64,000 nucleotides of DNA from Isochrysis galbana. Its lineage: Eukaryota > Haptophyta > Isochrysidales > Isochrysidaceae. Positions 8,722 to 20,410 of this stretch are shown in pieces (within the stretch, counting starts at the first letter, position 1; the number at the start of each line of letters is the position of its first letter). The position numbers and the translations under genes were made by a program. Location: assembly GCA_018136815.1 (NCBI GenBank), contig CM030931.1, positions 11,400,612 through 11,464,611 of the forward strand. Direction: 5' to 3'. The notes beneath the pieces were generated by a model, which worked only from the letters and a program-made list of their open reading frames with translations, ran no database searches and was not told the origin of the DNA.

Positions 8722-9843
8722 ATGCGGCTGCTGCTCTCGTTTTTAGCGCTCACGGTGGGCCAGCAGGTGGATAAGGGGGAGAGCGCCTGCTGTGCAGGAC
8801 CTCCATGCCAGGACACGAGGCGGCTCAAGGGTCTCTGGTGAGTGTTGAGACCCTTCTTGCGCCCCCGGCGGTCCTACGGCGAGAGGGTCATGTGTCTTCC
8901 TTCAATGCTCAGGTGCGGGCTCATGAAAAACGAGTCGGGCTGTCATGGCAAGACTGTAGGCACGAGGCCTTGCGTATGGATCACGAATGAGGGCGGGAAA
9001 GGCAAATGCACCAAAGGTTGGCGTGCAGGTATCCTAGGCGTACCTCCCTCGGCCCCACAATGTCCGCCAGATTCCCCTCAGGCACGAGCGCAGGGAAATA
9101 TCAATGCACAGGGAGCAGAACGTCAAGTCAAAAGCCTTTCGAGGTACAGACCACTTAAAGGAGAAGGCTCCCTAAATGTGCCAGATGTGATGGCCAAGAC
9201 CTTAGCCCTCCAAAACGAAAATTCATCTATATACCCTACATTCCACAAGGGAGGCTCTTCTCATATGCCAGCTATGACGGCGCAGGCCTTGGAACTCGCT
9301 GCTGCACTGACTTACTTGTCATCGCCGCCGCCCAAACTCAAGTTTCCTCCACCACCTCCGCCTTCCACGTCTCTTCGTTCTCCGCCACACTCACCCCCTC
9401 CACCGATAATATTGCGGAGACGGCCCTTGTCTTCACCTCCATCGACGGTATCGTCGACGCACCCTTCGCGCCCGCATGCCGCACATCGGCGCAAAAGCTC
9501 CCACGTACTCCAAGCTGTCGTTTCACTTCCGCATGAGGCGTTCTCGTTGTTGCATGCGACGTTTTCGCAGCTCGAGAAGACGCACCCTCTCGCGCCGCTG
9601 CGAGAGAAATGGGGCAGAACAAAGCTTGGTCACGAGGTGCCTTTCGCCGTAATGGCCGCTGTGATAGTCCTCAGTGTGGGGTCATGTGCGATCTGCTGTT
9701 GCTTGCGTCGTGGCATCATTCGCGCTCGCAAATCATTCATGGATTGGTTCCGCCGCCGCCGTCAATACAACATGTACACGCCTCTTGCCGAGGATCCAAC
9801 CCTCGCATCACTTCTCGAAAAGGGTGGCGAGGAGGAAGACTGA
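8722..9843 (+). CDS. Secreted/type I membrane protein with Cys-rich ectodomain (2 exons)
   Basis: Exons 8,722-8,837 and 8,913-9,843 are joined across a 75-bp intron (GTGAGT...CTCAG); the phase matches at a TGG codon and the product has 348 residues. The N-terminus is a signal peptide (MRLLLSFLALTVGQQ). A small cysteine-rich module follows (residues 23-60, CCAGPPC ... CGLMKNESGC ... CVWITNEGGKGKC), then a long low-complexity stalk with proline runs. One membrane helix lies near residues 278-298 (VPFAVMAAVIVLSVGSCAIC), then a basic, tyrosine-containing tail (RRRRQYNMYTPLAEDP). This is the layout of a surface receptor or wall/scale-associated protein. Family not recognised. GC-rich codon use and splicing mark it as a host gene, despite the virus-like neighbour. 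Start chosen because it gives the signal peptide. Confidence 0.7.
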
Positions 9844-10061
9844 TAATTGATGAGCGCCGTCGACGTTCTTCTCCCTGTGCACCGACATACTTAGAACAAA
9901 CATGCAAAATCAGCTCATTTCTCATTTCTACTCCTAGTGACTGGGCGCGTCATCAATGCGATGAGCCATACATGGTTTTTCTACCGCACAATTATTTCAT
10001 TTATTGAGTAGCAAGCGGCGGCGGGCTGAGAGCGCAGAGTCTTAACTCTGCCCTCAATTAA

Positions 10062-10310
10062 GACACTGGTGCGGTAGCGACAGCCGAAGAAGTCCAATAC
10101 CACCATCCGCCGGCCAAATGGGAAACCGGGTACAAAGGCCCGGCAACGTTTGTGGAGTTTCCCTTAGCCGACAAATACGCAAAACAAAAAGGCAAAATCG
10201 CGCTAGACAAAATCAAAATCACGGTCTCCGACATCACCACATCCGCGCTAAATAAAACCACACAGAAACAACCCCCTGCAAGCAACAAGGATAGCATGGG
10301 GGGCAAATGA
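10062..10310 (+). other. Orphan 82-codon reading frame
   Basis: A frame open from just after an in-frame stop codes for a charged, plausible protein tail (YHHPPAKWETGYKGPATFVE ... KIALDKIKITVSDITTSALN) ending at TGA 10,308. It has no ATG near its start, so it would be a last exon or a captured piece. No family recognised. A second short open stretch follows (10,344-10,475, reading IAVLYALHPARQTRWLQE). Confidence 0.3.
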
Positions 10311-10689
10311 CTTGACATCACGAGAGAGGAATGGAAACACGAAACACATAGCTGTGCTCTACGCTCTACACCCTGCCAGGCAAACGAGATGGCTCCAAGA
10401 GTCGAGGCGGCGGCCGACCAAACGCGCCATCGATGAAGTATTTTCCTCAGCAGTCGACAACTACTTTTATAAGTAGGAGGCCAATGGGGGCCTCGCGCCC
10501 CCCTCTCTCTATCGCAGACAGCCCTGCGCCTGCTGGCAGGGGCTGAACTGACATCACACTTGTCCAGACTCTCGCCGAGCGCGCGCCGCGCGCCGCACGC
10601 ACTCGCAGTGAGTTGGTGTCACGATTTTTCTCGTCATTCGATGTTTGTGCCCCGCAGCGCGAAAACTAGAGCTGACTCCGGATGAGTGG

Positions 10690-11340
10690 TAGCACGTGGC
10701 GAAACTCTATACCCACCCCCTGCTAAAGCACACAGACAAACACCCCCACTTCAAACACATTACTCACAGAAGACTTGGCACGCGTAACCGATTCACAGCG
10801 GCGACCAGCACGAAATGTAGACTATGCGGTAAACACATAGAAAACTCAACTCACCTAGCTAGATGCCCCTCCACGATCCCTGTCTTTCAAACCCTTGAGG
10901 CCGTGGCGGGATACACCCCCACGAGAGAGAGATCGAAGATCCAGAAAATAAAAGACAGACTATTCGCATACCCCCCCAAAAAAAGATCTGAAGGTTCAGG
11001 GCTACACACCTATCGCTAGACAGCGCATCCTACTGCTACTGCACATCAGCCATTGCCCTTTTCTCCCTTCTCTCCGCCCCCTTGCCTTCCCCCCCTCGTT
11101 CCTTTGTCTTTGGTTTCGGGGGTGCGGCCCTGGTGCACTACCTAGGGCCCGGTTTTGGGGGTGGGGACCGGGCAGGCCTTTTGGGTTTTTGTTGGTAGGG
11201 TATAGCGGCTTCTTTCTCGTGTTGTGGTTGTCCACCGGCGTGTTGTTCGTTTCTACCTCTCGTGCTTTGTGGTTTCTGTCTCAACTAGGTGCTCTACCCC
11301 TAGCGTTCTAGCTAGGGATACTAGCTCCGCGCTGGGGGAC
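10690..11340 (+). mobile_element. C-terminal scrap of a non-LTR retrotransposon (LINE) ORF2
   Basis: The frame 10,696-11,019 contains CRLCGKHIENSTHLARCPST, a C-x2-C-x7-H-x4-C knuckle like that behind the reverse transcriptase in many LINE ORF2 proteins, with basic text around it (HPHFKHITHRRLGTRNRF). No reverse transcriptase or endonuclease remains, so the copy is 5'-truncated. The rest of the span is 3' sequence without features. Assignment rests on the zinc knuckle alone. Confidence 0.45.
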
Positions 11341-12860
11341 AATTTATTCTTTTCGCCTAATTCGTAGAGTGGCCGTATATCGGCCAGATGAGCGAATTTC
11401 CTGAGGTAACTCGGGAGGCGGGTCAGTGTCAGGTGGATCAGAAAGTTGGACAGGCAGGCGAAGCTCACGGCCATAGAGCAAGGCCGCAGGTGACATGCGG
11501 GTGATGCGATTGGCGGAAGCGCGCATGCTCATCAGAAAGAACGGGAGATGATCGACCCAATGACCGCCGCCTTCATCGGTAGCGCGAGCCATGTTGATCA
11601 AGGTTTGCTGAGCTCGTTCCACCAGGCCCACGCTCTCGTGATGATGAGGTGTGCTCGGCCGCAAGTCGGTGCCGGTGCGCTCGAGGATGATCGAGGTAAG
11701 TTGACTAGCGAGATTGCTGCCGGAGTCCGAGCGAAGTTGCCTTGGTACTCCGTGCCGAGAAACGACGTACGACATGAAGGCGTGAAGTGCGTCGGCACTC
11801 GAGGGGTCGCCGTTGTGAGGGGCCGCCTCGATCCAACGAGTGAGCGAGTCCACGAAAACGAGGAGCTTGTCGAAGCCTCGAGAGCCCTTGATGAAGTCGT
11901 GCGTAGGAGCCATCGAGACGACGTCGCAGAAGACGATGTCGAACGGATAGGCGCCGACCTGCGGTCCCTTGGGGTCTGCGAGGTGGCGGAAGGGTGGCTT
12001 AGCTAAAGTGCACTCGTGGCATTGGCGAACGTGCTCAGAGACGTCTGCGTTCATGCCAGGCCAAAAATATCGGTCTCGTAGAAGGCGCGCCATCCGGTTG
12101 TCGCCGAGGTGGCACAGGTGGTCGTGAAAGGCTTCGAGGTAGGCGCGGCGCATCGTCTTCGGCACGTAGAGGCAGAGCTTCTCGCCGTCTCTCGTCGGCA
12201 CTCGTCGGTAGAGTAGTCCAGATCGCAACAGGCATCGAGAAGATTCGCGACTAAGCCAACGCAAGCGACGATGGTCGAGGTCGGGGATATGAGGAGCGGA
12301 AGAGAGAAAGCGGATGAGGTCGTGGCAGTCGGGGTCCTCGGCCTGTGCCTCCTTGAGCGCCTCGGCGTTGGGTGCACCGACGTCGAGGTAGGAGAGGTTG
12401 ATAGAATCCCTGGTCGTAGAGGACAACCTGGACGATCGTTCGTCAGCTTGCAGACTTTGAGAAGAAACCCTGAGGGAAAGGAGACCAAATGAAGGCAAGC
12501 CGCCTCCGTGGTGGTACGAGAACGAGAGGCGGCGACGGCTGGCGACTGATCATTCGATGCCGTGGTGGAGCGAGAGTTAGGGACGACGGCGGCTAGCAGC
12601 TGCCCACCCCCCTGCTTAGGAGCGGACGTCTCCGACGTCCCATCGTCTGCAGCCACCAAGCGTGACACGCCATCCGCGTCTTTGTGATTAGCGCCCGGCT
12701 TGTGCTCGACGGTGAAGCGATACTCGGACAACTTGAGCGCCCAGCGCATCAGACGCGACGCCGGCCCACCCTGGACGGTGTCCTTCATGGTGTGCAACCA
12801 ACGGAGAGCTTGGTGATCGATGACGAGGCGAAAGTGTCGGCCCCAAAGGTACGGTCAGGG
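11253..12860 (-). mobile_element. Ty3/gypsy LTR retrotransposon pol relic
   Basis: Minus-strand pol parts in normal order: the end of RNase H (FRLVIDHQALRWLH, then SEYRFTVEHKPGANHKDADG), a spacer, and integrase with its HHCC finger (HDHLCHLG ... CHECTLAKP), catalytic core (LRSDSGSNL ... ESVGLVERAQQT) and a GPY/F-type tail. Gag, protease, reverse transcriptase and LTRs are absent here, so it is truncated as well as carrying at least one further break. Long open stretches suggest moderate age. A ~45-bp interspersed motif (copy 3) sits in the spacer between RNase H and integrase. Confidence 0.85.
12464..12507 (+). repeat. ~45-bp interspersed motif, copy 3
   Basis: Nearly identical to the unit at 3,211-3,255 (GAAACCCTGAGGGAAAGGAG, then ACCAAATGAAGGCAA). 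It lies inside the spacer of the Ty3/gypsy relic, so it either inserted there or was carried by the retroelement. No b561 sequence is attached here, which shows that the motif moves or occurs alone. Confidence 0.7.
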
Positions 12861-13153
12861 GACGTGCCGCAAGGCAGGTGGAGGGGGGACAAGGGAAGCG
12901 GGCGAGGCTGCAGAGGCGGTTAGCGGGGTCGCGCGCGCGGCTAGAATATTAAGAAATTTTTTTTTGATGTTTGTGCCCCGCATGAAGGGCCTCACTAAAA
13001 TATACCGGAGGGGGGCCGACTGTATTTCGCGCTCCGCCTTCGAATGCCCGAAATTCGGTAATTTTCGAAAATTTCGCCGGAGAATCCCCAATTTTTTTCG
13101 CTGATCCATCCTACCGAGACCCTTGGGGAGCTTATTTAGCCCTTCAATCACCC

Positions 13154-13611
13154 ATTGTAGCCAATGATGGTGCATCAGTTCATCAGCTGACACCAACTTC
13201 GAGGCTGACACTGATATCATAGCTGATATAAGCTGATGGACCTCATCAGCTGATATCACCTCAAAGGCCCTGAGCGAGCAGAATATCAGCTGATATCAGT
13301 GGCTTGTGTATTTGCTGCAGATGTAAATAGGACAAAACGGATTGCAGTATGTGGACGTCACGTCGCTCAGGTGACAGTGCGTGGGCGATGCGCAGCGCGG
13401 GACACAAGTTCGACTCCCATTCGACCTCAGTGAAACTCAACATTTTTGCACTTTTTTTTGGCTGTAGAAAGTAAAGGGGACTGGGTGTTTTGTTTTCTCC
13501 CCGCTCCAAGCTGCTGACAACTGATAACTGATATCAGTTATCAGCTCGAGGTGAGCTGATACTGATGTAAAAAACTGATATTAGTACTGATGCACCATCA
13601 CTGATTGTAGC
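13154..13611. mobile_element. Non-autonomous hAT-like DNA transposon with 8-bp target duplication
   Basis: The element spans 13,162-13,603 (442 bp). Its ends are CAATGATGGTGCATCAG and the inverse of CAGTGATGGTGCATCAG. It is flanked by ATTGTAGC on both sides (13,154-13,161 and 13,604-13,611). The related repeat at 20,340-20,400 shows the empty site (CACCCATTGTAGCTGGTGCC) without the insert. CA(G/A)TG ends and 8-bp duplications are hAT traits. The inside is built of CATCAGCTGATATCA-type subterminal repeats and has no ORF. Confidence 0.85.
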
Positions 13612-14173
13612 TGGCGCCATCGGCAGCCCCATAGCGAGTGACCGGGCTATCTGCTATCTGCTATCTGAGTGGGTCCCACATTCACCACTCCGATTCCCTC
13701 CCGTGAGCGCCCGCCTCAATCTTCCAAAATAGACCGCCACGCGCGGGGGAAGGGATGGGGGTCCCTCACCGACGCCATTGCCCTTCGTGGGACGGGAGGG
13801 GGTCGTTCGGAGGGGGCAGGGAGTTGCCGGGGCAGGTAGGGGGGGACCTTGCGGAATCCTTGGACACCCAGGGGAGGTGGGAAATAGTGGTTAAAGGTTA
13901 AAGTGAGTGAGTGACCGAGCTACCACTAGCTAATTGGACACAACTTTTCAGTCCCGGAATCCCGCCATGCCTGACGAGCTTGGTGTCCGAGTGATACCGT
14001 GGGGTGGGGGCACTGCTAAAGCAAGAGTGAGTGACCGGGCTAATAAATCATCAAGAAGTTGTTTTTTTATCAGCTTTTGGCAAGCGCGAGTCCATAATAT
14101 TCGCCATGATGACCAGTCACGAAAGTTGTTCATAGCTGAGCCGTGTTGTTGTCTAGTTGACAGCTTGGGAGCG
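13612..14173. other. Repeat-rich spacer
   Basis: The rest of the host repeat of the hAT-like element continues to about 13,670. Bases 13,921-14,012 are an inverted copy of 26,816-26,925 (shared text CCCGGAATCCCGCCATGCCT), a further interspersed family. No gene seen. Confidence 0.55.
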
Positions 14174-14472
14174 ATCAGCAAGGCAAAGAAATTGATTAGC
14201 TTGACAACTTGCGCCCCTAAGCAAATCCAAGTCGAGAACGAGCCGATGGCAGGCTGTCTGGTGTAGAGCAACAATAAGAACAATTAATCATCTCCGAGCT
14301 CAGATCCCATGCTTCAAGATGTCATCAGCAAGGCAAAGAAATTGATCTGCTTGATAACTTGCGTCCCTGAGCAAATCCAAGTCGAGAACGAGCCGATGAC
14401 AGGCTGTTTGGTGTAGAGCAACAACAAGAACAACTGATCATCCCCAAGCCCAGATCCCATGCGTCAAGATAT
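14174..14472 (+). repeat. Tandem duplication, 149-bp unit x 2
   Basis: The units begin at 14,174 and 14,323 with ATCAGCAAGGCAAAGAAATTGA and end with GATCCCATGC(T/G)TCAAGATATC-type text. They differ at about a dozen sites. They lie just downstream of the stop codon of the minus-strand LRR gene, so they probably sit in its 3' UTR or terminator region. Confidence 0.85.
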
Positions 14473-14501
14473 CACATGCGACAGCTGACACAACAGCAAT
14501 A

Positions 14502-17500
14502 TCATGAGGCGGCGCGGGTATTGCCCCCACCCGCTTTGAAGCCTGCCGCTTTGGGGCGCTTAACTATCGCAGACCCGGGACGAGTAATTGATGGCTTGGG
14601 GTGTGATTCTATTGAGGCCATACTCGCAGACGCCGGGCGGGATCGCTGTTGTGAATGGTTGAAGTTGGCTGTGGGATCAGTAGCTCTCGCTGATGCCTTT
14701 GTGCCACTTACAACCCCTGCGACATGGTCATTGGTCGGCACGACGCTCCTTGTTGCTGCAGCGGGTCGAGTAGTCAGAAAGCCATCATGGCCACCGGTCG
14801 ACTGCGAGCTTAATATAGTTGCAGTACCGGCTGCTGGCACATATGTTGGTCGGCGAGCGGAGTGCGCGGCAGATGAAGGTCGCGAAGGGCGCGAGTCCAC
14901 CTCGAGAATGGGAGATGAGATAGTAGTGATCGAAACTTTGGATCCAGGTGGAGGGCCGTCGCTAACGATCCACTCAGCCATCGTACGCGGCACGGTGACC
15001 ACCCTGGCATCGTCAGCTTTCGATGGCAAGGAATCAATTGTGTTAGCATCAGTAGTCTCCGCACCTGAAAAGGATGTGGCTAATGGGGCTAAGTGCTCTT
15101 CGGGCTTGCTTGACACGGCCTGATTCTTGGCCTCTTTCGCTTCGGGGTCATAATTGTGAGCTGTGTTGATGTGTGTCGTTGAGGATGCAATCGAGCCGTT
15201 GAGCGGAGGATCGTTAGCTAAAGAATGGCCGGAGAGGGAGGGGCACTGTAACTTGGCGCTCTCGGTGGCGACGGCATGCTCGATGGCGAGGGGGGAGCTA
15301 TTGTTCAGACTGAAGCTCCGCGCATGCTCGAGCCTGAGGGAGAGGATACGGGAGTGAGATGGGCGCATGTGACAACCCAAGTGGTAGGGGGGGCACCCAT
15401 GAAAAAGGTCTCCGAAAGCGCTCTAGTGAGGGTTCATGTGAACAGGATGCAGTGGAAATGAGTCATTGGGGTATCTGGAGATGGTGATCGCATCGCAGGA
15501 GCTGCCATAGCCCTGTTATTCACGCCGTTTTGCGTTACCGCTCTCACCTTGCTCTTCCTCCGCTTGTTGATCCCGACCGTCCTCTTGCAGGCGAATCAGA
15601 GCTGTTGGCCGATACTGCCGATATCCGCTGCACAATCGAGTGCGAGATACGAGATGAGGCATCGCTGGCGCCAGTAAGCACAACGGCGCCACCCGGTGGG
15701 ATACCTCGTGTGCCTCCTAATCTAGCCGTCAGAATAGCCTCGGATCGGCGCAACGCTTCCGCCAAGTCAGGAGGAAGTTCTCGTATCCCACCACTACGGG
15801 TAGCTGCGGGACTACCCACTGGGCTATCTTGGTGTAATGATCTCCCTTCACTACGGATATCTTTCCTGACGATTGGTTGCTGGGCACCGATTCGTTTGCG
15901 CAACCCGCCAAAGGGTGTTGCTCCTGTCCTCTCTCTCAATGGGTTGTCGCCGCTACCACCGGCCGGCGCTGTCGAGGCACCTGCATCTTGACCTAACAAG
16001 CTATCACAGGTCGTCGCAATTGCGCCCATGGTATCTCCTTTGTCAGTTGAATCCGTTAGGGTCCACACCTGCGCAATGGTAGACTGTAGAGATTGATTGG
16101 CCTCAGGCGCGGGGCGTTGGGATTCCCCATCGCCACTCTCCGTTTGAACGGCATACTCCTTGGCCATCTCCTCAGCAGTGAAACCGTCCAATTCGAGCGA
16201 CTCTTGCGCTTGAGCTAGCACAAGTGCCGCCTCTGCTTCAGCCTCGTCGCCGTACTCAGCCCATCCCGAGCGTCCATCACTGGCCTGCGCCGTCCTCCGT
16301 GAGGCTGCCCCTCCTGTCGCATAAGGCCGGCCCTGATCCCGACCGTCGAAATTGGCCCATGCTATGGTTGTATCTCCATGTGCTATTGCAACAGCTGTGG
16401 CCGCTGATGCAGCTGCAACCTGTGCGCGAGTGCGAGCGATGCGGTCGAGCAGCGCCTTGCGCGCGAATTCGACCTGCAGAAGAGTAGAGGTGGATCATTT
16501 GCTGAGTACGGAGCCAGATGAGTGAGGGCAAAGATCAAATAAAAGGAGCAGTCTGCCTTGGGCCCCAGCCATCGACGCCGGAGACCTGTAGTGTTCCGAT
16601 ACAGTACGGCATTACAACCAGACATACGATTGCGGACAAATTGAGCGTCCACAGACTGCCACAGACACATCACACAAGACAGATGCGCTGCTCGATGATA
16701 GCATTTTTGCGTGCGCCTACGGTAGCCATGGCTACTTGCGCAAAACGGCTGCCATTTTACCTGCCTGTCGTCGTGCACAGCCAGGGGCGCGCCACTGCGG
16801 CTTGACGGAGGTCGAACGAGTGGGATACCTCCCGGCATGCCCGCGGCAGCACCTGGGGTAGCGGGACGCGCAGCTGCTGACAAGTGGCCAGGCGTTGCTG
16901 GACGGGCAGCCGTCGTACCACCGAGGCTGCCCCCGCCACGCCCGCTCTTGGCAGCGACTAGGCGTTCAGCGAGGCTGACATCGCCTCCGCCGCACCCGCT
17001 TTTCTCAGGTTTTGTGGTATTCCGTAAGCCCGCAGCGGACGGTGGACGAGCCCCGCCTGAAGTACCAGACCTGCGCGCTGGGGCAAGGCCTGCCTCAGGC
17101 ATCTTGCCGAGAGGTTGGCCATCAATCGCCAGCTCGGTTGTGAACTTGGCTGCGAGTAGGATCTCTCCAATATTGGCCGAAGCCGAGGCGTTGTGACCAC
17201 AAGTATCAGCACCTGCCGTGGAGTCCCGGAGGGGGAGGAGCGTGATGGACGTCAACTTGGGCGGATGGTGACGTTGTCAAGTAAATATTCAGAAATCGCA
17301 TGCAACAACTCTCTCAACAACCTGCCTTGATCATCTCAGCATGAACTGAAATGGCCATGCTCTACTATAATTGTGAGTCTTGGAGTTCAAAGATAAAATG
17401 TCCTTAAGATTCCCTGAGAGCGTTTGTGTGGCTCGATGTGCAGGACTCCTATTCCTTTCGCCCTAAAAACGAGCAGGCGCGCTCACCTGGGTTGCCTGCC

Positions 17501-19116
17501 AGACTGAGCTCAGAAAGCGCAGGTAGAGCCGACTGGCACAGCGGCCCGAGAGAGTCCTTTGCGGCGCCCGCAGTTAGGACAATCTGATTAGAGGACAAGT
17601 CAAGCACTTCAAGAAGTGGGAAGCGTGGTCGCGGCTTCCCTTCAGCGGTTTGGCCATTGCATGCTTTTCCTAGCGCGTTCGATAATGCAACATTTGCATC
17701 GCCCTTCGCTCCCGCTACCTGTTTACTCGCTGGCACTGCCGCCTGCTGATTTGATCCCGACATGCGACCTCCCGCCCGCTGACTCTTTCCCGGCGCATCC
17801 AATGACCCACGTACGTCACCTCTGCCCGCACTCTTCCCATCCACTGCGGACGGCACATCCGCGCTGAAGACCGCGAGCGAAGTGATCAAATTCCGTGCCA
17901 AGTCAAGCTCTGTGAGTGCTGGGAGCGCAGGGAGGTGCTCGAGGGAGGCCAAGGAGTTGTCATTCAATTTGAGTGTAGATAGCTTCGATGCCAACCCGCG
18001 CAAAGCGCGAAGTGCTCCGTCGTGTAACTCGTTCCACCCTAGGTGGAGCTCAGTCAGGGACTTGAGAGCCCCGACCGCCCTAAGTGGCTCAGGGACTGAT
18101 GCAACGCCGGAACTCCCAATGGAGCTGACTTCAGAGCTCGAACCACTGCACGCACTTGGTGTGACCTGTGGACTGCTATTCAATTGACCATTCCCTACAG
18201 TTGAGCATCCATGGCCACTTCTTCCCGCCTTGCGGCCCAGCGAGTTGCGGTCCAGATGCAGGGTTTCCAGGGTAGACGCAAGTCCACGAAGCGGCTCGGT
18301 GGTTGTCAGTCCGGTGCCTGAAGCATTGAGTTCCGTGAGCTTTGTGAGCGATTCAAGCCTTAGGGCACTGACACCATCATCACCTAGTTGCGGGTTGTTG
18401 TCGATGCGCAGTAGACTTAGATTCGGCAAGCCCTCCAGGCCAGGCGCGCCTGAGCTACGCGGCGCTTCAAGCCGATTGGACTGTAGAAGTAGGGTCACCA
18501 GAGTCTCGGATGGTCCGATTCCGCGGACTGAAGTGAGCGCATTGCAGTAGAGTTTGAGTTCACGCAGGTCTTGGAGCGGCTCGAGACCTTCGACTGCTCT
18601 GAGGTGATTGAAAGAGACGTCTAGAGAGCGCAGCTTCACGCACCGGTCGAGGCCTGATACAAGCACATGTGGCTCAGACAATAAGTGTGACGGATGCTAG
18701 CTGGCGTACAGGAGACACGCGGCAGAGAGTGCCAGAGTTGGGCTTGTGCCATGCCGAGTGGCACAGCTTCAGCTAGCGCACCCCTGAGCCCCAACCCCCC
18801 CTGCTCCCTCTCCCTTGGTCTCTCTCCCTCGTTCTCCGTCTCCCTTGCTCTCCTTCGACCTTGATCTATGCCTAGTTCTCCTTAGCTCTCGCCTGGTTTC
18901 CTACAGCCCCTCCCTCCCTTCCTCTCTCTTTCACTCTCTCTCTCATTCCCTCCCTCCCCCACCTCTCCATGCCCGACGAGCTCTCCCCCGCGCACCTCGA
19001 GTGGACTCGAGGCCGAGGTTGTGGAAGGAGAGCGTGTAGATCTCCTCCTCCGCCTCGCAGCCCTCCGAGCGCTCAAGGATGAGCCGACGGTCGATCGGCC
19101 GCGGCCGAGCTGTCAT
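14502..19116 (-). CDS. Leucine-rich-repeat protein with long disordered tail (5 exons)
   Basis: Exons on the minus strand: 19,116-18,996; 18,653-17,487; 17,212-16,761; 16,473-15,548; 15,333-14,502. All four introns (342, 274, 287, 214 bp) are GT-AG and their phases agree, giving 1,165 residues. Residues 1-430 hold SDS22-like LRRs (YTLSFHNLGLESTRGLDRC; KLRSLDVSFNHLRAVEGLEP; LRELKLYCNALTSVRGIG). The first splice joins one repeat exactly. The rest is low-complexity Ser/Ala/Pro sequence with RPATPG and RPGSA motifs and a helical patch near residue 590 (EFARKALLDRIARTRAQ). LRRs of this type bind partner proteins; RPGSA-like tails resemble that of the CFAP57 protein in this window, so a ciliary or cytoskeletal role is possible but unproven. 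The second-exon start was fixed by the LRR frame. Confidence 0.8.
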
Positions 19117-19119
19117 GGC

Positions 19120-19590
19120 GGCGGCGGCGCGACGAGCGAGTCGCAAAGCCAAAGAGATCGCTGGTTGGGTTTTCTTTTGGCGAGGCAGCTGTAAGGAAAG
19201 AACTCGAGAGGAATGACCAGCGGGCTTTAGTTTGCGCTAGTGAACGGTGAACGCCTCGTCTCGCTTGGGAGGCCTGTTACCTAGCGTTCGCACTAGCTAG
19301 CAGCTCCCTTCCTATCCGGGTGAGTCAAGATGCCTTATAGGATAATATTAAATTCTCCTAAGGCACGCGCACAGCCTAATAATGGGATGGGTGGGTAGGG
19401 AGAGCGAAGTCCGGAGAGAGAAGTCCAGAGCTTCGACGCGGTGTGAACGGGGGTTACTGTGAAACCCCACATTCGCACTAGCTAGCAGCTCCCTTCCTAT
19501 CCGGGTGAGTCAAGATGCCAACAACACCCCTCGTCGCTCGCGACGGAAGAGAGAAGAGAAGAAGTTCCACCGGTGTGGAAGACCTATAAG
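19120..19590. other. Upstream region of the LRR gene with small repeats
   Basis: A block (GCACTAGCTAGCAGCTCCCTTCC...) occurs twice, about 19,289-19,337 and 19,469-19,517, as a short direct repeat. GTGTGAACGGGGGTTACTGT at about 19,441 matches the fold-back-associated text at 8,537 and 61,150. The LRR gene promoter should lie here; no TATA box stands out. Confidence 0.4.
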
Positions 19591-19595
19591 TTCAC

Positions 19596-20210
19596 TCATC
19601 GCGGACGGAGTACCGGTGGTCTAGCAGCCATCCGAAGAGAGCATACGCTGCGGAAGTCGGACCTATTCCTATTGCCTATTGTCGGGTCTATGTAGTGCTT
19701 GTCCCGTGTTGCCGTGCCGGGAGCCCAGCCGCCTAGCCAATCCGCCCTCGCCCTCGGGACCCTGATCGCCTCTATCGCCGATGACGCACCGGAGCGGAGG
19801 GAGTGCCCCAAGTAGGCGAAGCCTCGCGGTGCAACTATGCCGTAGGCGCCTAGCGTGCGGGCCACCCACGCCGACATGTCCGCGAGGTCGAGCTGCAGCT
19901 CGAGCTGGTCACCAGGCTGCATCCCGGCGGGCTCGCTCGCGCGGCCGGTGTCGATGGCGAGCGTGCGGCCGACACCCACCGAGCGCCACGTGTCGGTGAG
20001 GGCCGACGCGCCCAGCAGGACCGACTGGCCGCGCCACGGCGCGTACCCTCGGCGGTGCTCGAGCCAGAAGCTGCGCGCAAGCCCGTTGTCGACGGCGGCC
20101 GGGTCAGTGTAGATGCGCAGGCCCACCGGCGCCGGGTCGACAAGCGCCGCCAAGGGGTCGTCGGCGACGGCGAGCTCGAAGACGCAGGGTGTGCCAGCAC
20201 GGCGCCCTAG
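19596..20210 (-). mobile_element. Tyrosine recombinase relic (DIRS- or Crypton-like)
   Basis: The reverse strand encodes about 200 residues ending in a tyrosine-recombinase catalytic region: GHSLRSGASSAIEAI supplies H-x2-R, GGWAPGT the next position and TRDKHYIDPT the nucleophile tyrosine. Tyrosine recombinases of this look come from DIRS retroelements and from Cryptons; the remaining parts needed to tell these apart are not here. The relic is partial, and the element it came from is gone apart from this domain. Confidence 0.6.
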
Positions 20211-20229
20211 CCTTTCATTGAATTTTAAA

Positions 20230-20410
20230 GTATTGGTGTATACATAATACATAACTATGGACATTTGATCGCTCAATTCGACTCATGCCCCACAATTGAA
20301 GGAACGACACCTTCCTACCGGTAGCCATAGGGAGCTTATTTAGCCCTTCATTCACCCATTGTAGCTGGTGCCCTCCGCACCCCCATAGTGAGAGACCGGG
20401 CTATCATTGT
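20230..20410 (+). repeat. Interspersed family G copy (empty site of the hAT-like insertion)
   Basis: Shares ACTATGGACATTTGATCGCT with 350-380, and GGAGCTTATTTAGCCCTTCA with 13,130. It runs into ACCGGGCTATC at the end, as the 13.6-kb copy does. It is useful because it shows the target ATTGTAGC unduplicated. Function none evident. Confidence 0.6.

Noticed and set aside
13340-13440. tRNA-like B box (GTTCGACTCC) inside the hAT-like element
   Set aside because: No cloverleaf could be folded and the T-arm does not pair; probably chance or a far-diverged remnant.
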